Assembly (NCBI RefSeq): GCF_900142775.1
Contig: NZ_FRCC01000013.1
Location: 1-64,000, forward strand
Length of the DNA: 64,000 nt
Reading direction: 5' to 3'
Source: Flavobacterium flevense
Lineage (GTDB): Bacteria > Bacteroidota > Bacteroidia > Flavobacteriales > Flavobacteriaceae
The translations under genes and the position numbers were made by a program. The notes beneath the pieces are model-generated. The model made no database searches and was not told the origin of the DNA. It saw only the letters and a program-made list of their open reading frames with translations. This document shows, piece after piece, positions 62,469 through 64,000 of this stretch (within the stretch, counting starts at the first letter, position 1; every line of letters starts with the position of its first letter).

Positions 62469-64000
62469 ATGATACAATATAATATAAAACCCAAAGCAAT
62501 GTCCATTATATTTATGACTTGCTCTATCTTATTTCTTTCTAGTTGTGACGAGAAAGATTTTCTAACAGTTGATAATCCAAATTCAGTCACCGAGTCTACT
62601 TTCTGGAAAACATCTACACAGTTTAATAGTGCTTTAACAACAGTTTATGCAGCTATGCAGTTTCAAGCAATTAGTGGTAGTGGCTTACCAGAAGAAGAAG
62701 TACGTGCTGATATAGCAGACACTTATTCTTTTTTTAGACCTCTTGCATACCGGCAATTGACGTATACCGATAATTCACCACAAGTAGTAGGAAAGTGGAA
62801 TCAATTGTATATTGGGATTTTTAGAGCTAATCAAGTAATTAACCAAATGGATAAAGTTGATGCTTCTGCATTTGCTCCAAAAGAAAAAGAAACTATACTA
62901 GCACAAGCCCGTTTTTTAAGAGCTTTCTTTTATTTTAAATTAGCACACACTTATGGTAAAGCAGTTATAAGGACTGAAGTTTCTACAACTGATTTTAATA
63001 AAAAACTGAGTTCAATTGACGAAATTAATGCTGAAGTGATTATTCCAGATTTGAACTATGCCAAAGCAAATTTACCTACAAATTGGTTAGGAAATGACAT
63101 TGGAAGAGTGACATGGGGAAGTGCAACTTCATTATTAGGTAAAGTATATTTATATAATAAAAAATGGCCACAAGCGGCAGCTGAATTCAAAGAGGTTATT
63201 GATTCAAAAATATATTCTTTAACACCAAACATTCTTGATAATTTTACGGATCAAAATGAGCATAATTCAGAATCTATTTTAGAAGTAGCGTATAGTTCAA
63301 CAGCTAATCCTGGTGCAAATGGAAGCAATGTTGATGATACTCCATATGCTTCTGGAGCTGAAGCGAATGATGTTGCTGCTCAATATGCTTCCATTGGAGG
63401 ATTTGGAGGATATAATACAGTAGTGAGCAATTATCACCTCCATGAATTATTTCTAAGTGATGAAGTTGATACAACAAACCCTATTAACAGTTCAAACCTA
63501 CATTCCAGAAGACTTAGTGCTTCTATCAGTCCTAAGGATTTTGAAGGAACTTATTTTGGAGTAACTAATACAAGTCAACAAGTACATACTTATAGAGGAT
63601 TAGGGTTGACTGCTTTAGTTAAAAAATATACTAACTGGTATCAAGGAACTTCTGAAATCCCATTGAATAGAAGTGGTATTAACTTTAGGCATATTCGTTT
63701 GGCTGATGTTTATTTGATGTATGCTGAAGCTGTCTTGAATGCTACGTCAGATGTTGATGAAGCAATAAAATACATTGATTTAGTAAGAGCAAGAGCAGGT
63801 GTTAAAACGATAAGGCAATATTTAACGGCTAATAGTAATACCTTTCCTCAGCTACATATCAGTAAACAAAGGTATACTACTCAACCTATAGTAACCCCTA
63901 CTAAGGAGAATATAATGACGCATATTCAAATGGTTGAAAGACCTTTGGAACTTTGTTTTGAAAATGTTAGATGGAATGATTTAGTACGTTGGGGAATTAT
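62469..64000 (+). CDS. SusD/RagB-family lipoprotein, 3' end outside window
   Basis: An ATG at 62469 opens a frame that stays open to the window end (510 complete codons). A leader with lipobox LFLSSC (Cys26) is followed by SusD features: NPNSVTESTFWKTSTQFN, AQARFLRAFFYFKLAHTYG, FRHIRLADVYLMYAEAV, and VERPLELCFENVRWNDLVRWG, which is the usual near-C-terminal motif. About 30-60 residues are probably missing. It is the partner of the SusC at 59361-62450 and is of the longer SusD type. Confidence 0.92.
   Translation, partial: MIQYNIKPKAMSIIFMTCSILFLSSCDEKDFLTVDNPNSVTESTFWKTSTQFNSALTTVYAAMQFQAISGSGLPEEEVRADIADTYSFFRPLAYRQLTYTDNSPQVVGKWNQLYIGIFRANQVINQMDKVDASAFAPKEKETILAQARFLRAFFYFKLAHTYGKAVIRTEVSTTDFNKKLSSIDEINAEVIIPDLNYAKANLPTNWLGNDIGRVTWGSATSLLGKVYLYNKKWPQAAAEFKEVIDSKIYSLTPNILDNFTDQNEHNSESILEVAYSSTANPGANGSNVDDTPYASGAEANDVAAQYASIGGFGGYNTVVSNYHLHELFLSDEVDTTNPINSSNLHSRRLSASISPKDFEGTYFGVTNTSQQVHTYRGLGLTALVKKYTNWYQGTSEIPLNRSGINFRHIRLADVYLMYAEAVLNATSDVDEAIKYIDLVRARAGVKTIRQYLTANSNTFPQLHISKQRYTTQPIVTPTKENIMTHIQMVERPLELCFENVRWNDLVRWGI

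Noticed and set aside
1..64000. CRISPR arrays, tRNA or rRNA genes, prophage genes, complete insertion sequences
   Set aside because: No regularly spaced repeats, cloverleaf sequences, phage structural genes or intact transposases were found on reading both strands.

Overview
The window is AT-rich, and its genes are typical of a marine, alga-degrading Flavobacteriaceae-type bacterium (Bacteroidota). It has three SusC/SusD pairs, lipobox-bearing SusD proteins, type IX secretion tails, a hybrid two-component regulator and an ECF sigma/FecR pair. The species cannot be named from sequence alone. Nearly the whole window is one accessory block for breaking down agar and porphyran, the red-algal galactans built from D-galactose, 3,6-anhydro-L-galactose and L-galactose-6-sulfate.

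Layout. (1) Positions 1-587 hold the 3' part of an unrelated TonB-dependent receptor that has lost its 5' half; it looks like the left edge of the inserted block. (2) Positions 717-25955, minus strand: two SusC/SusD systems enclose two GH2 enzymes, two intact GH16 enzymes (one with CBM6 and a type IX sorting tail), a DUF5060/DUF4038-type putative glycosidase, a surface glycan-binding lipoprotein, and a decayed GH16/GH2 patch at 17.6-18.6 kb. The outer SusC has an STN domain and is preceded by a FecR anti-sigma factor and an ECF sigma factor. (3) Positions 26498-38043, plus strand: an unusual GH2, a duplicated-domain type IX secreted protein, a GH86 agarase/porphyranase, a GH29 lipoprotein, then an L-fucose-type oxidation set (Zn-dehydrogenase, a lactonase pseudogene, SDR dehydrogenase, FucP-like permease, mutarotase). 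A convergent hybrid two-component sensor follows. I read this set as L-galactose catabolism. (4) Positions 42.5-45.3 kb: an IS4 relic, a GH16 lipoprotein and a GH117 relic. (5) Positions 45301-52788, minus strand: a tight operon for 3,6-anhydro-L-galactose (transporter, mutarotase, cycloisomerase, dehydrogenase, KduD-like SDR, Zn-dehydrogenase), with an IclR regulator and a double palindrome in front. (6) Positions 53021-64000: GH117 and GH2, diverging from a TPR/HTH membrane regulator that precedes a third SusC/SusD pair, the latter cut by the window end.

How the parts fit. Endo-enzymes (GH16, GH86) would cut the polymer outside the cell. SusCD complexes would import the oligosaccharides. 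GH2, GH117 and GH29 would trim them to D-galactose, anhydro-L-galactose and L-galactose. Both L-sugars can be routed to 2-keto-3-deoxy-L-galactonate, and the IclR-linked operon appears to hold the dehydrogenase/reductase pair that turns this into 2-keto-3-deoxy-D-gluconate. KDG kinase, KDPG aldolase and sulfatases are not in the window. The region carries many scars (two IS relics, GH16, GH2, GH117 and lactonase remnants), so it is a mosaic under active rearrangement. Enzyme family calls rest on visible motifs; substrate assignments are inference from the whole gene set.
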